A stretch of 62,129 nt of DNA from Exiguobacterium sp. AM39-5BH (GCF_003467445.1 NZ_QSGS01000010.1:1-62129), one strand, 5' to 3'; positions 34,241 to 42,870 are shown, counted from the stretch's first letter. The notes: generated from the sequence alone by a model not told the origin. Program-made: numbers and translations.

Positions 34241-34857
34241 ATGAAAAACATACTTGTCTGCTGTATCACCTGTCTCATGATTATAACTTCGTCCTTCCCA
34301 TTTACAATATCAGTTGAAGCCGCAACAAAGAAAGAGAATCGTGCTATTATGGGAACGTCGGCATTAAAACCGCAACAAATGGCAGATTACGTGAAAACGA
34401 AAAACCCTAAGAATGTGCGTCTTCATGGCACGACGGTTGAAGAACTCGCCAAACTGTTCATCATTCTAGGTGCCAAAGAAGGCGTCCGCGGAGACGTCGC
34501 GTTTGCACAAGCTTTGAAAGAAACTGGCTACTTTCGCTACGGCGGAGACGTGCTTCCGAAGCAGCATAACTATTCAGGGATCGGCACGACCGGTAAAGGT
34601 GTCAAAGGTCATTTCTTCCGTTCCCCGCATCAAGGAGTGCTGGCTCAGATTCAACACCTGAAAGCCTATGCCTCAAAAGATAACTTAAATTCGACGCGCG
34701 TCGACCCGCGTTTTCATTACGTAAAACGGGGATCGGCGACGACTTGGCCTGCCCTTCATCGCAAGTGGGCGATGCAACCTCAGGCAATTACGGCAACGAG
34801 ATTCTCTTTATTTATAAAGAGATGGGACAGACAAAACTCCGCGTCGCCAAAAAATGA
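34241..34857 (+). pseudogene. secreted glucosaminidase (LytG-like), frameshifted near the C-terminus
   Basis: A signal peptide (KNILVCCITCLMIITSSF to SVEA) is followed by a glucosaminidase domain that would cut the peptidoglycan glycan strand: RGDVAFAQALKETGYFRY (catalytic Glu), QHNYSGIGTTGKG, FRSPHQGVLAQIQHLKAY, then KRGSATTWPALHRKWAM. After QP the frame breaks. In the +1 frame the expected ending GNYGNEILFIYKEMGQTKL then RVAKK and a stop at 34857 follows. One T is missing near 34780 (CCTCAGG for CCTTCAGG). As written, a wrong 35-residue tail replaces the end. The start at 34241 follows GGAGG at seven bases. Confidence 0.9.
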
Positions 34858-34890
34858 ACGAACTATAATGACTTACAGGGGTGAAAGATA

Positions 34891-34968
34891 GTGACTTGCC
34901 ATCAAGTACGGATGTATAGCGGGCTCGCGCTTCTCGTTGCGGGCATCGCTTTACTCCTTAAACGCTAA
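34891..34968 (+). CDS. single-span miniprotein
   Basis: This is a 25-residue frame starting GTG behind GGGGTGA, with one TM segment (YSGLALLVAGIALLLK) and ending just before a strong terminator. The position and ribosome site support it; the shortness makes it tentative. Confidence 0.4.
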   Translation: MTCHQVRMYSGLALLVAGIALLLKR

Positions 34969-35003
34969 TAAGCATCCGAGCAAATGCTCGGATGCTTATT
35001 TTA
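34967..35003. terminator. bidirectional terminator
   Basis: A 16-bp stem AATAAGCATCCGAGCA/TGCTCGGATGCTTATT with a two-base loop ends in TTT. It separates the miniprotein from the convergent kinase gene. Confidence 0.92.
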
Positions 35004-35006
35004 GTC

Positions 35007-36077
35007 TCACTTGATGAAAAAACATGCTTCAAAACAAATCCGGCCTTCTCCTGAAGCATACGCTGTCAACGTGCCGTCGTGTAAAATCATGATTTGACGG
35101 GCAATCGACAGCCCGAGCCCGTCCCCTGGTGTCTCGCCACGTGATGCGTCCACCCGATACGTCCGGTCAAACAAATGGTCAATCGATGCAATCGTCCGGG
35201 GTGTCGTCTCATTACACAGTCGCCATAAGACATGTTCGTCTCGTTCAACGAGTGTCAGTTCAATCAGTCCATCCGGTGCCGCATATTTCAATGCGTTCGA
35301 CATCAAGTTCTGAAAGACCCGAATCAGTTGGTCTTGATCAGCTTCGACGTATAAGTCAGGCTGCACATTGACCGACACACGATAGCCCGCCTCTTCAAAC
35401 AATGGACCCATCTCGTGGACGAGCTGTATCGTCAACAGACTGATGTTCATTCGCTGTTTCAAGAGCGTCACTTGTGACGAATACAACCGGTTCACGTCCA
35501 TCAACTGATCGAGCAATCGTTCGAGTTGTGCCGTTTTCTCATTCAACACGTTGAAATGACTCCGTTCGACGCCCGTCATGACGCGTTCGCTTTCAAGCAA
35601 TTGCAGATAGCCGCGAATACTCGTCAGCGGTGTCCGTAAGTCGTGGGACAGGTTCGAGAACAGCTGGTTTCGTTCCTCTTCATGGGCCCGTTCCCGCTCG
35701 AACAATTCTTTTAACTGAATCGACATTTGCGTGACATTCTTCGCGAGGGACGCAAGTTCGTCCTGGCCTTTCAAATCCACGGTTCGATCAAGATCCCCGT
35801 TCGCAATCTGTTTAATCTCATCTGATAAATACGTAATCTTACGTAACGTTTTGCGCATCATCAATGAGAAGCCGATCACAAAAATGATAATCGTAATAAA
35901 CGTCACGCTCAGAAATGCCAGATTGGACGTCAAAGGGTCAGGCGTGGTCTCGTTCCGAATGTAGTACATACTGATGGAGTAGCCCATGATTAAAAACGCG
36001 ATCGTCGCGATGAGTGCATTGATTAAGATGATTCCAATCAACTTGACGAGTAATCGGTCCCACTGTCGCTGTCTCAT
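35007..36077 (-). CDS. sensor histidine kinase with HAMP domain
   Basis: This 356-residue classical kinase has TM1 (about residues 13-33), a short extracellular loop, TM2 (LAFLSVTFITIIIFVIGFSL), HAMP, HisKA with LFSNLSHDLRTPLTSIRGYL, HATPase with LIRVFQNLMSNALKYAAPDG and GDGLGLSIARQ. The start at 36077 overlaps the TGA of the response regulator gene (TTATGA). It forms a two-component pair with the regulator upstream. The signal is unknown. Similarity to VanS/YycG-type envelope kinases is general, not specific. Confidence 0.92.
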   Translation of the reverse strand: MRQRQWDRLLVKLIGIILINALIATIAFLIMGYSISMYYIRNETTPDPLTSNLAFLSVTFITIIIFVIGFSLMMRKTLRKITYLSDEIKQIANGDLDRTVDLKGQDELASLAKNVTQMSIQLKELFERERAHEEERNQLFSNLSHDLRTPLTSIRGYLQLLESERVMTGVERSHFNVLNEKTAQLERLLDQLMDVNRLYSSQVTLLKQRMNISLLTIQLVHEMGPLFEEAGYRVSVNVQPDLYVEADQDQLIRVFQNLMSNALKYAAPDGLIELTLVERDEHVLWRLCNETTPRTIASIDHLFDRTYRVDASRGETPGDGLGLSIARQIMILHDGTLTAYASGEGRICFEACFFIK

Positions 36078-36766
36078 AACCGGTAACCCGCGCCCCAAAC
36101 CGTCTTGATATACGACGGTTTTCGTGGTGTGTCTTCAATCTTTTCTCGAATTTTAGTGATATGCACCATCACCGTATTATCGACCTCGAACGCATCTTCG
36201 CCCCACACGGCCTCATAAATCTGTTCGACCGTTAGCACTTGATTCGGATGTCGCATGAAATAGGCAAGAATATCAAATTCTTTCGGCGTGAGACGAATCA
36301 GTGTCTCGCCTTTTTGACATTGTCTCGTCTGCACATCGAGCGTCAACTCTTGAAACATGAGTTTTCCAGATTGGGTCGCTTGATCGGCCCCGTAGTCACG
36401 ATAACGTCGGAGCAACGACTTGACCCGAAGCGTCACTTCGAGCGGATTGAACGGCTTTTTCATATAGTCATCCGCTCCAACAGAAATCCCTTGCATCAAA
36501 TCAAGATCACTCGTTTTAGCCGTTAGCATCAAAATCGGCATAAACTGTGTCTTCCGAATTTCGATACATGCGGAAATGCCGTCCATGATGGGCATCATCC
36601 AGTCTAAAACGAGCAAGTCAATCGGTTCATGCGCGACGACGTCGAGCACCTCTTGACCTGTCTTCGCAAACCGAAGTACATACCCTTCGTTCTTTAAATA
36701 AATTGTGAGCAACTCGCGAATGGCCTCATCGTCATCCGCAATCAAAATGGTTGGTTGTGACCGCAT
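36074..36766 (-). CDS. OmpR/PhoB-type response regulator
   Basis: This 230-residue protein has a receiver with acidic pocket DDD (residues 9-11), phospho-Asp in LLVLDWMMPIMDGI, Thr in MLTAKTSD, Lys in MKKPFNP, and a C-terminal winged helix ending IKTVWGAGYRL. The start at 36766 follows AAGGAGG at seven bases. It is translationally coupled to its kinase. A 10-bp direct repeat in the divergent intergenic region (36931-36950) is the likely binding site, linking it to the DedA gene. Confidence 0.93.
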   Translation of the reverse strand: MRSQPTILIADDDEAIRELLTIYLKNEGYVLRFAKTGQEVLDVVAHEPIDLLVLDWMMPIMDGISACIEIRKTQFMPILMLTAKTSDLDLMQGISVGADDYMKKPFNPLEVTLRVKSLLRRYRDYGADQATQSGKLMFQELTLDVQTRQCQKGETLIRLTPKEFDILAYFMRHPNQVLTVEQIYEAVWGEDAFEVDNTVMVHITKIREKIEDTPRKPSYIKTVWGAGYRL

Positions 36767-36930
36767 GTTCTTCCTCCTTGCCAGGATACGCGTTACACGT
36801 ATGTTTATGAACGACCTCATCAGTCGTCTATGTTAAACCTAGCGTAGCATCTTTTTTCTACTCCTGTTTAGTCAACCTGTCTATTGATAATGAGTATAGC
36901 GCGGGGATGACAACGATTTCTGTTGGACTT

Positions 36931-36950
36931 CTTAAGATTTCTTAAGATGA
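36931..36950 (+). promoter_or_regulatory. response-regulator box: 10-bp direct repeat
   Basis: CTTAAGATTT and CTTAAGATGA abut exactly, a one-helical-turn direct repeat as used by OmpR/PhoB regulators. It lies 60 bases before the DedA-family gene and 165 bases before the regulator gene on the other strand, so either or both may be targets. Confidence 0.6.
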
Positions 36951-37009
36951 CGCTAAAAACTCCTTACGTTTGTCAGGGGATACTAGACAAAGGTAAGGAG
37001 TGAACGAAT

Positions 37010-37474
37010 ATGGAATTATTGACGCAATACGTGATGCTCGCCGTCGGCATCATGTTTACCCCACTATCAGACGACGTATTAATGATTACCCATCTGACCG
37101 TCGCACCTTCTGGTTGGGCGCTCTTCTTCACGACGTGGGTCGTCTTCACGCTCGCGTTCAGCTGGTTTTATCTTGTCGGTCGCGGCCTGCATCACGTGAT
37201 TCCATCTTCTACGCGTGATTCCCGTTATTTGAATCGGGCGCAGTCACTCTATGAGAAATATGGGTCACGGATTGTCCTCATCTCTTATTTCATTCCCGGC
37301 TTGCGCCATCCCCTCCATTACGTGGCCGGTTTCACATCGCTCAAGTTTCGGACGTATGCACTCTGTAACGCCATCTCGGCTTTTCTTTACACCGGGGCCT
37401 GGTTCATCGTAATTCGCTTGGCCGGACAGATACCAGCATTTAAACAGTTCCAAGATTGGGTGCTCGCTTTATGA
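37010..37474 (+). CDS. DedA family membrane protein
   Basis: This 154-residue protein of the DedA/SNARE-associated family (some members are undecaprenyl-phosphate flippases) is shorter than most (about 200). Visible features are SDDVLMITHLTVAP, LFFTTWVVFTLAFSWFYLVGRG and the conserved basic stretch in SYFIPGLRHPLHYVAGFTSLKF (FxPGxRxxxxxxAG). The start follows AAGGAG at the correct distance. It sits behind a response-regulator box, so control by the neighbouring two-component system is likely. Confidence 0.87.
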   Translation: MELLTQYVMLAVGIMFTPLSDDVLMITHLTVAPSGWALFFTTWVVFTLAFSWFYLVGRGLHHVIPSSTRDSRYLNRAQSLYEKYGSRIVLISYFIPGLRHPLHYVAGFTSLKFRTYALCNAISAFLYTGAWFIVIRLAGQIPAFKQFQDWVLAL

Positions 37475-37475
37475 C

Positions 37476-38489
37476 TCAATGCCCCCGATACTTCCCGAGC
37501 GCTCGCATGTTGAGCAAGTAGAGCACACCGGCGTAAACGACCAAACCGAGCACGTAGCCCCAAATGCCGGCGAACCCGCTACCGTACACCATCACTTCTT
37601 TGATCGCGGTCGCCCCGTAAAAGATCGGCATGATGTAGCTCAAGTTGCCGAGCCCGTACGGAATCAAGTCGAGCGGGATTAACCCTGAGAAGAACACTTG
37701 CGGGATGATCGTGAACGGGATCATCTGGACGACTTGAAGCTCAGAACGGGCGAACACCGAGATCGTCGCGCCGAACAAGACAGCCGTCCCCGCCATTAAA
37801 ATCATCACGAGAAATACCCAGCCAATATTACCGAGCGAGGTCAGACCGAGCACGTAAATCGTATACAGAACGATAAAGACGGACTGAATGACCGCAAACA
37901 CGCCGTAGCCGAGCGTATACCCTAGAATGACCTGTCCGCGTTTGATCGGTGTCATCAGGAGCCGTTCGAGCGTTCCGCCGCTCCGCTCTTTGACGAGCGC
38001 CATCGCCGACAGGATGAACACGAAGAAGAACGAGAACAGCGACAAGAACACATAGCCGAACGAGTCGAACGTAGATTGGCCTTCTTCCCCGTACACATAG
38101 TTCATCTCGATATCAGCCGCCGGATTCAACGCCGACAGCGCCGCTTGAATCTCCCGTACCGCTTTTGAAGATTTCGTCGACGGTTCCCGGAGCGTGATGG
38201 TCGTCCCTTCCTGCGTCGCTTCAAAGATTGCATCGACGTCCTTATTGTCTTCCAAGTATCCGAACGGGTCGTCGACCGTGTCCAACCGGACGTCGAGCGT
38301 CTCGGCTTCGAACGCCTCGACGAGTTGCGTTGGCGCGTTCTCATCGAGCACGACGACCGGCACGTAATCCGAGTTACCGAGGAGAAAGTAAACGAGCGTC
38401 AAAATGAGGAGCGGTGCGATCAAAATCAAGACGACACTCCGCTTATCGTTGAGCGTCTGAAAAATGACGCGCTTCGCCAAGTTACGCAT
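37476..38489 (-). CDS. ABC-2 type transporter permease
   Basis: This 337-residue protein has one N-terminal TM helix, a large extracellular domain and five further TM helices, the ABC-2 arrangement (FLSLFSFFFVFILSAMALVKE, GGTLERLLMTPIKRGQVILG, ending with ATAIKEVM and LNMRALGKYRG). The start at 38489 is behind GGAGG and overlaps the stop of the ATPase gene, so the two are coupled. It likely exports a hydrophobic compound. A TetR-family gene is divergent. Confidence 0.9.
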   Translation of the reverse strand: MRNLAKRVIFQTLNDKRSVVLILIAPLLILTLVYFLLGNSDYVPVVVLDENAPTQLVEAFEAETLDVRLDTVDDPFGYLEDNKDVDAIFEATQEGTTITLREPSTKSSKAVREIQAALSALNPAADIEMNYVYGEEGQSTFDSFGYVFLSLFSFFFVFILSAMALVKERSGGTLERLLMTPIKRGQVILGYTLGYGVFAVIQSVFIVLYTIYVLGLTSLGNIGWVFLVMILMAGTAVLFGATISVFARSELQVVQMIPFTIIPQVFFSGLIPLDLIPYGLGNLSYIMPIFYGATAIKEVMVYGSGFAGIWGYVLGLVVYAGVLYLLNMRALGKYRGH

Positions 38490-39210
38490 GATCCGTACCT
38501 CCTTCACGACCAGCGATGAGGAACAGTTCCTCGACGCGACCGTTCTCTGTTTGGTCTAACAGATGCGGCACAGTGTCGTAAGCGATCAAGCGTCCGTTAT
38601 AGATGAGCGCGGCCCGATCACACTCGAGCACCTCATCCATGACGTGCGTCGAGACGATGATGGTCGTCCCATTCGCCCGAATCGCTTGAAACTGATCCCA
38701 AATCTGACGGCGCAAAATCGGGTCAATCCCGACCGTCGGCTCGTCTAAAAACAAGACGTCCGGTTGATGGAGGATGGCGTTCGCGAGCGACAGCCGTTTT
38801 TTCATCCCGCCCGAGAAATTTCGGACGAGTTTTTTGCGGTCGGCCGTCAAATCGACGAGCGTGAGCACTTCCGTGATGCGTTGCTGCAATGTCGTCTTGC
38901 CGAGCTTATAAATCGAGCCAAAAAACTCCAAGTTCGCCTCGGCCGATAAGTCATCGTACAGCCCGTCGTTTTGCGGCATGAAGCCGATGTTGTGGAGCAT
39001 GTGCATGTTCGGCATGACCGTCTCCCCGATTCGAACCGAACCTTTATCTGCGGCTAAAGCGCCGATCATCAGCCGGATGAGCGTCGTCTTCCCCGAACCG
39101 GACGGACCGAGCAGGCAACAGATGTCCCCTGAGTTGATGGTAAAGCCGACGTGGTCGATGGCCAATTGGTCACCGAACGATTTACTGATGTCGTTCAGTT
39201 GAATATCCAT
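38482..39210 (-). CDS. ABC transporter ATP-binding protein
   Basis: This 242-residue ATPase has Walker A in LLGPSGSGKTTLIRLM, Q-loop GFMPQNDGLYDDLSA, signature NFSGGMKKRLSLA, Walker B DVLFLDEPTVGIDP and the His of the H-loop in IVSTHVMDE. The start at 39210 follows AAAAGGAG. It energises the adjacent ABC-2 permease. Confidence 0.94.
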   Translation of the reverse strand: MDIQLNDISKSFGDQLAIDHVGFTINSGDICCLLGPSGSGKTTLIRLMIGALAADKGSVRIGETVMPNMHMLHNIGFMPQNDGLYDDLSAEANLEFFGSIYKLGKTTLQQRITEVLTLVDLTADRKKLVRNFSGGMKKRLSLANAILHQPDVLFLDEPTVGIDPILRRQIWDQFQAIRANGTTIIVSTHVMDEVLECDRAALIYNGRLIAYDTVPHLLDQTENGRVEELFLIAGREGGTDHA

Positions 39211-39262
39211 AACGATTCTCCTTTTCGATGCTCGATTCATGTACACTTGACTAATAGACACC

Positions 39263-39343
39263 GTGTTGGTTTATAGACTCAGTATAGGCCCCCGTCGACA
39301 GCCCAACAATCGGCAAGATCGGCCAGCGTGTCGGTTATCAGAC
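39263..39343. promoter_or_regulatory. paired TetR-type sites between ABC export and tetR genes
   Basis: GTGTTGGTTTATAGAC (39263-39278) and GTGTCGGTTATCAGAC (39328-39343) agree at 12 of 16 positions and are 65 bases apart in the same orientation. Both lie in the divergent promoter region; TATACT on the minus strand at about 39281-39286 may be the -10 of the ABC genes. Binding by the adjacent TetR-family protein is inferred. Confidence 0.5.
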
Positions 39344-39382
39344 AGTTTCCAATCATGTGTTGGATAAAGGAGAAAATTTCAG

Positions 39383-39985
39383 ATGGGACATTTTGATTTG
39401 CGCATCATACGAACGAAACAATTGATCAAGACGGCTTTTTTAGACTTGATTGACGAGCATGGGTTCGAGTCCGTCACGGTGAAAGCCATCACCGAACGGG
39501 CCGGCATCAATCGCGGGACGTTTTATAGTCATTATGTGGATAAATTCGACTTGATGGAGAAGTTGATTGAAGTGATTTTTCACGAGGCCGAACGCAAACT
39601 GGTCAAACAGATTCCGCGCGTCTTCGGTGACCAGCGCGGACCGGCCGCTCATGAGCTGCTCGTCCCGTTCATCCGTTTCATCGAAGACAATAAGATTTTG
39701 ATGAAACCACTCCTTGGACCAAACGGCGACCCTCAGTTTCAAGCCCGGCTCCGGTCGTACATGCATGCGGCGCTGTTCCATCGTTCCCCGACGGTCTTAT
39801 TCGACGCGACGAAGGCGCTCGTGCCGGCCGATTATTTAGTGTCTTACATCTCATCGGCCCATATGGGTGTCATTTACGAATGGCTCTATAGCGACCGTCC
39901 CGACACGGCCGAGGACATTGCCCGCATCATCTATACGATCACGTTCGAAGGGCCGCTCGTCGCGGGTGGTCTCCGTGCACATTGA
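39383..39985 (+). CDS. TetR family regulator (TetR_C_8-like)
   Basis: This 200-residue protein has an N-terminal HTH (RTKQLIKTAFLDLIDEHGF, KAITERAGINRGTFYSHYVD) and a C-terminal helical domain with the SSAHMGVIYEWLYSD stretch typical of the TetR_C_8 group. It is divergent from the ABC-2 exporter genes, which it probably represses together with itself through the paired sites at 39263-39343. Confidence 0.88.
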   Translation: MGHFDLRIIRTKQLIKTAFLDLIDEHGFESVTVKAITERAGINRGTFYSHYVDKFDLMEKLIEVIFHEAERKLVKQIPRVFGDQRGPAAHELLVPFIRFIEDNKILMKPLLGPNGDPQFQARLRSYMHAALFHRSPTVLFDATKALVPADYLVSYISSAHMGVIYEWLYSDRPDTAEDIARIIYTITFEGPLVAGGLRAH

Positions 39986-40108
39986 AACTTTTACCGTTCC
40001 CTCCTGTACGTTAATATTTGGATAAAATACTTCTCAAATGGGTATGTATACGGAGAAGAATGTCTTTGGTTCATAAAAATTAACTGGCGAAAGAAGGGCG
40101 GCTCGTCT

Positions 40109-41611
40109 ATGCAAAACGTGAACAAGTCTGTGATTGTGATTGGTGGAGGACTCGGCGGGATTTCCGCGGCCATCTCGCTCGCACAAAAAGGATACGACGT
40201 CTCCTTATATGAAAAGAACGACCATATGGGTGGGAAAGTGAATCGGCTCGAACAGGACGGCTTCGGCTTTGACCTCGGCCCGTCGATTTTAACGATGCCA
40301 CAGATTTTTGAGAAGCTGTTCGCAGGTAGTGGCAAACGGATGGAAGACTATGTGCCAATCAAACGGCTCGATCTCGAGTGGCGCTCGTTCTTCCCTGACG
40401 GCACAGTTCTCGATTTGTACCATGATTTGAACAAGATGGAGCGGGCCAACCCGACGCTGTCCCGAAAGGACATGTACGAGTATCGTGAGCTGTTGAAATA
40501 TGCCGAGCGCATTTACAACACGACGGAGAAGGCGTACTTGAAAGAAGGATTCGAGTCACCGCGCGAAGCGGTCGCGCAGACCGGTCTCTTCTCGACGCTG
40601 TTCGGCTTCGACTTGACGTCGACGATGTACGACGGCATCGCCAAACGGATCAGCAACCCGCATTTACGGACGATGCTGTCGTATTACGTGAAATACGTCG
40701 GATCGTCCCCGTACAGTGCGCCGGCCGTCCTCAACATGATGATTTACATGCAGCACGCACAAGGCTGCTGGTACGTCGAAGGTGGCACTCATAAACTAGC
40801 GGAAGGACTGACAAAACTCGCAGAAGAGATTGGTGTGAAACTTCATACCGGTCAAGGCGTCGTCCGGGCGCACACGCTGAACGGCCAACTGACGGCCATT
40901 GAGCTCGAGGATGGACGGCTACGCTCTGCTGACTATTTCGTCTCCAATATGGAAGTCATTCCGTTCTATCAGAAGATGGTCGAGGCCGACAAACAGTTCG
41001 TCGACAAGCTCGTCGAGAAGTATGAACCGGCCAGTTCCGGCTTCGTGCTTCATCTCGGCGTGAACAAAGAGTATCCGGCGCTCGGCCACCACAACTTCTT
41101 CTTCTCGGAGAACTTGCATGAGCAAATGGACAAGATTTTCGAGCAGCACGAACTGCCGGACGACCCGACCATTTATTTGGTGAACGTCAATAAGACCGAC
41201 CCGACACAGGCACCGCCCGGGCATGAGAACATTAAAATCTTGCCGCATATCCCGTACATTCAAGACAACCCGTTCACGCCAGAGGACTACGCCGCATTCG
41301 AAGAGCGTGTCCTCGATAAGCTCGAGCGGATGGGCTTGGACGGATTGCGCGAACATACGGTGACACGCGACGTCTGGACGCCGCATGACATCGAGCGCAC
41401 GTACGGTTCGGACCGGGGCGCGATTTATGGGACCGTCGCCGATAAAAAACGGAACGGCGGCTTCAAGCATAAGAAACAGAGCGAGCTGTACGACAACCTC
41501 TACTTCGTCGGAGGTACGGTCAATCCCGGCGGCGGCATGCCGATGGTGACATTGAGCGGCCAACAAGTGAGCGACAAGATTGCGAAGCGCGACGGAGTCA
41601 CGAATCGATGA
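40109..41611 (+). CDS. crtP: 4,4'-diaponeurosporene oxygenase (CrtP/CrtNb), carotenoid desaturase family
   Basis: This 500-residue FAD enzyme of the CrtI/CrtN superfamily has a dinucleotide fold at SVIVIGGGLGGISAAISLA, GGKVNRLEQDGFGFDLGPSI and the C-terminal LYFVGGTVNPGGGMPMVTLS. It follows staphylococcal CrtP very closely in blocks such as KYVGSSPYSAPAVLNM, IYLVNVNKTDPTQAPPG and ILPHIPYIQDNPFT, more than a phytoene desaturase would. CrtP oxidises the terminal methyl of C30 carotenoids, giving orange pigments. No other carotenoid genes lie nearby, so the pathway must be elsewhere. Confidence 0.9.
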   Translation: MQNVNKSVIVIGGGLGGISAAISLAQKGYDVSLYEKNDHMGGKVNRLEQDGFGFDLGPSILTMPQIFEKLFAGSGKRMEDYVPIKRLDLEWRSFFPDGTVLDLYHDLNKMERANPTLSRKDMYEYRELLKYAERIYNTTEKAYLKEGFESPREAVAQTGLFSTLFGFDLTSTMYDGIAKRISNPHLRTMLSYYVKYVGSSPYSAPAVLNMMIYMQHAQGCWYVEGGTHKLAEGLTKLAEEIGVKLHTGQGVVRAHTLNGQLTAIELEDGRLRSADYFVSNMEVIPFYQKMVEADKQFVDKLVEKYEPASSGFVLHLGVNKEYPALGHHNFFFSENLHEQMDKIFEQHELPDDPTIYLVNVNKTDPTQAPPGHENIKILPHIPYIQDNPFTPEDYAAFEERVLDKLERMGLDGLREHTVTRDVWTPHDIERTYGSDRGAIYGTVADKKRNGGFKHKKQSELYDNLYFVGGTVNPGGGMPMVTLSGQQVSDKIAKRDGVTNR

Positions 41612-41697
41612 CCGATTCATTTTGGGAACGACACCGCTTCAAATTCTATACGATTGGCATGGTCATCTGCGGGATATTGGTGGGCATGTTTTCATAA
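41608..41697 (+). CDS. single-span miniprotein coupled to crtP
   Basis: This 29-residue frame has an ATG that overlaps the crtP stop (ATGA). It has a charged start (TDSFWERHRFK) and one TM segment (IGMVICGILVGMF), and a terminator follows at once. Coupling and terminator position suggest a real small membrane protein, perhaps a partner of CrtP; this is inference. Confidence 0.5.
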   Translation: MTDSFWERHRFKFYTIGMVICGILVGMFS

Positions 41698-41699
41698 GA

Positions 41700-41735
41700 A
41701 AAAGCATCTGACACGACGTCAGATGCTTCTTTTAG
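41700..41735. terminator. bidirectional terminator
   Basis: AAGCATCTGAC/GTCAGATGCTT with a five-base loop is followed by CTTTT. It ends the crtP transcript, and on the other strand it follows the small gene at 41732-41845. Confidence 0.88.
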
Positions 41736-41845
41736 TTGCCTGAACTCGATTTTCCGATAATCAGCTTCAATACAAGAATGACTCCGCCTAACATGACAGC
41801 AAAGGTACCAAGCGACCAGAGCATGTCAAACACTCGTAGATCCAT
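41732..41845 (-). CDS. single-span miniprotein ending a membrane-family operon
   Basis: This 37-residue protein has a strong ribosome site (AAGGAGG, six bases before ATG 41845). One TM helix (TFAVMLGGVILVLKLIIG) is followed by a short polar tail. It lies 11 bases after the paralogous membrane protein gene, so it is the last gene of that operon. No family was recognised. Confidence 0.65.
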   Translation of the reverse strand: MDLRVFDMLWSLGTFAVMLGGVILVLKLIIGKSSSGN

Positions 41846-41856
41846 CGTCTTCCTCC

Positions 41857-42342
41857 TTATTTGAGCTGACGTTTCGCTTCATCGCGATGCGCCGTCCGCA
41901 GCTCATGATTCGTCACGTGCTCCGGGTCAATCAACTCGATTTTCCGGTTCACCCATACCGATAAGAAGATGAATGGGATAAACAAGGCGAGCAGCATAAT
42001 GGCAAAGATGACGAGTGACCCTTCAATCGCCCAAGCGATGGCGATGAAGACCCCAAGCAAGATGACGTTCGCGAGCACGATGCCAAACTCGAGTCGCACG
42101 AACTTTTGATAGCGCGCCTCACCATTAAACGTAAGCAATAAGTTCATGCGATGCCACGCCCGATAGAGGCTCGGCAATTGCGTCGCCATGATGATGACGG
42201 CGAACGTCGCGAGGGTGATGTCTTGCGTAAAGATGAAGTAAAAGGCGATCCCTAAAATCGCGAACGTGAGCAGGAGCGCCGTCCGGTTCACCTTTCGGTC
42301 GTTCTCGACCATTTGTTTCAGCCGTTCATTTTTATTAACCAT
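41857..42342 (-). CDS. small membrane protein, paralogous IDPEHVT family (cluster 2)
   Basis: This protein of about 161 residues has a charged N-terminal helix (NKNERLKQMVENDRK), two TM helices, cytoplasmic loop LLLTFNGEARYQKFVR, two TM helices, and a tail with ELIDPEHVTNHEL. The start at 42342 is chosen because GGGAG lies eight bases upstream and it aligns with the paralog next door; an upstream ATGATG lacks a site. It is very similar to the following gene (ENDRK and WHRM blocks shared), a recent tandem duplication. Confidence 0.82.
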   Translation of the reverse strand: MVNKNERLKQMVENDRKVNRTALLLTFAILGIAFYFIFTQDITLATFAVIIMATQLPSLYRAWHRMNLLLTFNGEARYQKFVRLEFGIVLANVILLGVFIAIAWAIEGSLVIFAIMLLALFIPFIFLSVWVNRKIELIDPEHVTNHELRTAHRDEAKRQLK

Positions 42343-42356
42343 AGTTAGTACTCCCA

Positions 42357-42836
42357 TCATGATGTCTTTCGTTTTTCACGCTCGAGTTGCGCCTTGCCGA
42401 GCTCCGTCGCGGTCACGTGCTCCGGGTCAATCGTTTTCAACTCACGGTCGATGCGAATCCCAAGCGCCAAGAACGTGATCAGACCGACGATAACGACGAT
42501 GACGAGCGTGAGTAGCGTGATCCATCCGAGCATCGAGCTCGCAATCAACAATAAAAGAAACACGATGTTCCCGACGGCCAAGCCGAACTCGGACCGTACT
42601 TTCTGTTGGTAGCGAGCATCGTCGTTGAAGGTGAGCAGCAACTTCATCCGATGCCACCCTTTATACAGCACGGGCAGCTGTCCGACCAAGATGATCGGCA
42701 ACAGTAAGAGGACGTCCGTCGCCCAAAAATAGATGATGAACAGTGCGATGATTCCTATCGTCGGGTACAGCATTTGTTTTTGTCGCTTTCGATCGTTCTC
42801 CATCATGCGTTCAAGTCTTATGTTATGGTCAACCAT
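42357..42836 (-). CDS. small membrane protein, paralogous IDPEHVT family (cluster 2)
   Basis: This 159-residue protein has VDHNIRLERMMENDRK, a TM pair, loop LLLTFNDDARYQQKVR, a second TM pair, and tail KTIDPEHVTATELGKA. GGGGG lies upstream of the ATG. A possible ECF-type promoter lies 35-61 bases upstream inside the end of the SUKH gene, so this gene and those after it may have separate stress control. Confidence 0.82.
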   Translation of the reverse strand: MVDHNIRLERMMENDRKRQKQMLYPTIGIIALFIIYFWATDVLLLLPIILVGQLPVLYKGWHRMKLLLTFNDDARYQQKVRSEFGLAVGNIVFLLLLIASSMLGWITLLTLVIVVIVGLITFLALGIRIDRELKTIDPEHVTATELGKAQLEREKRKTS

Positions 42837-42870
42837 CCAATCCCCCTAATCAAATCTCGTTACCTTCTTT

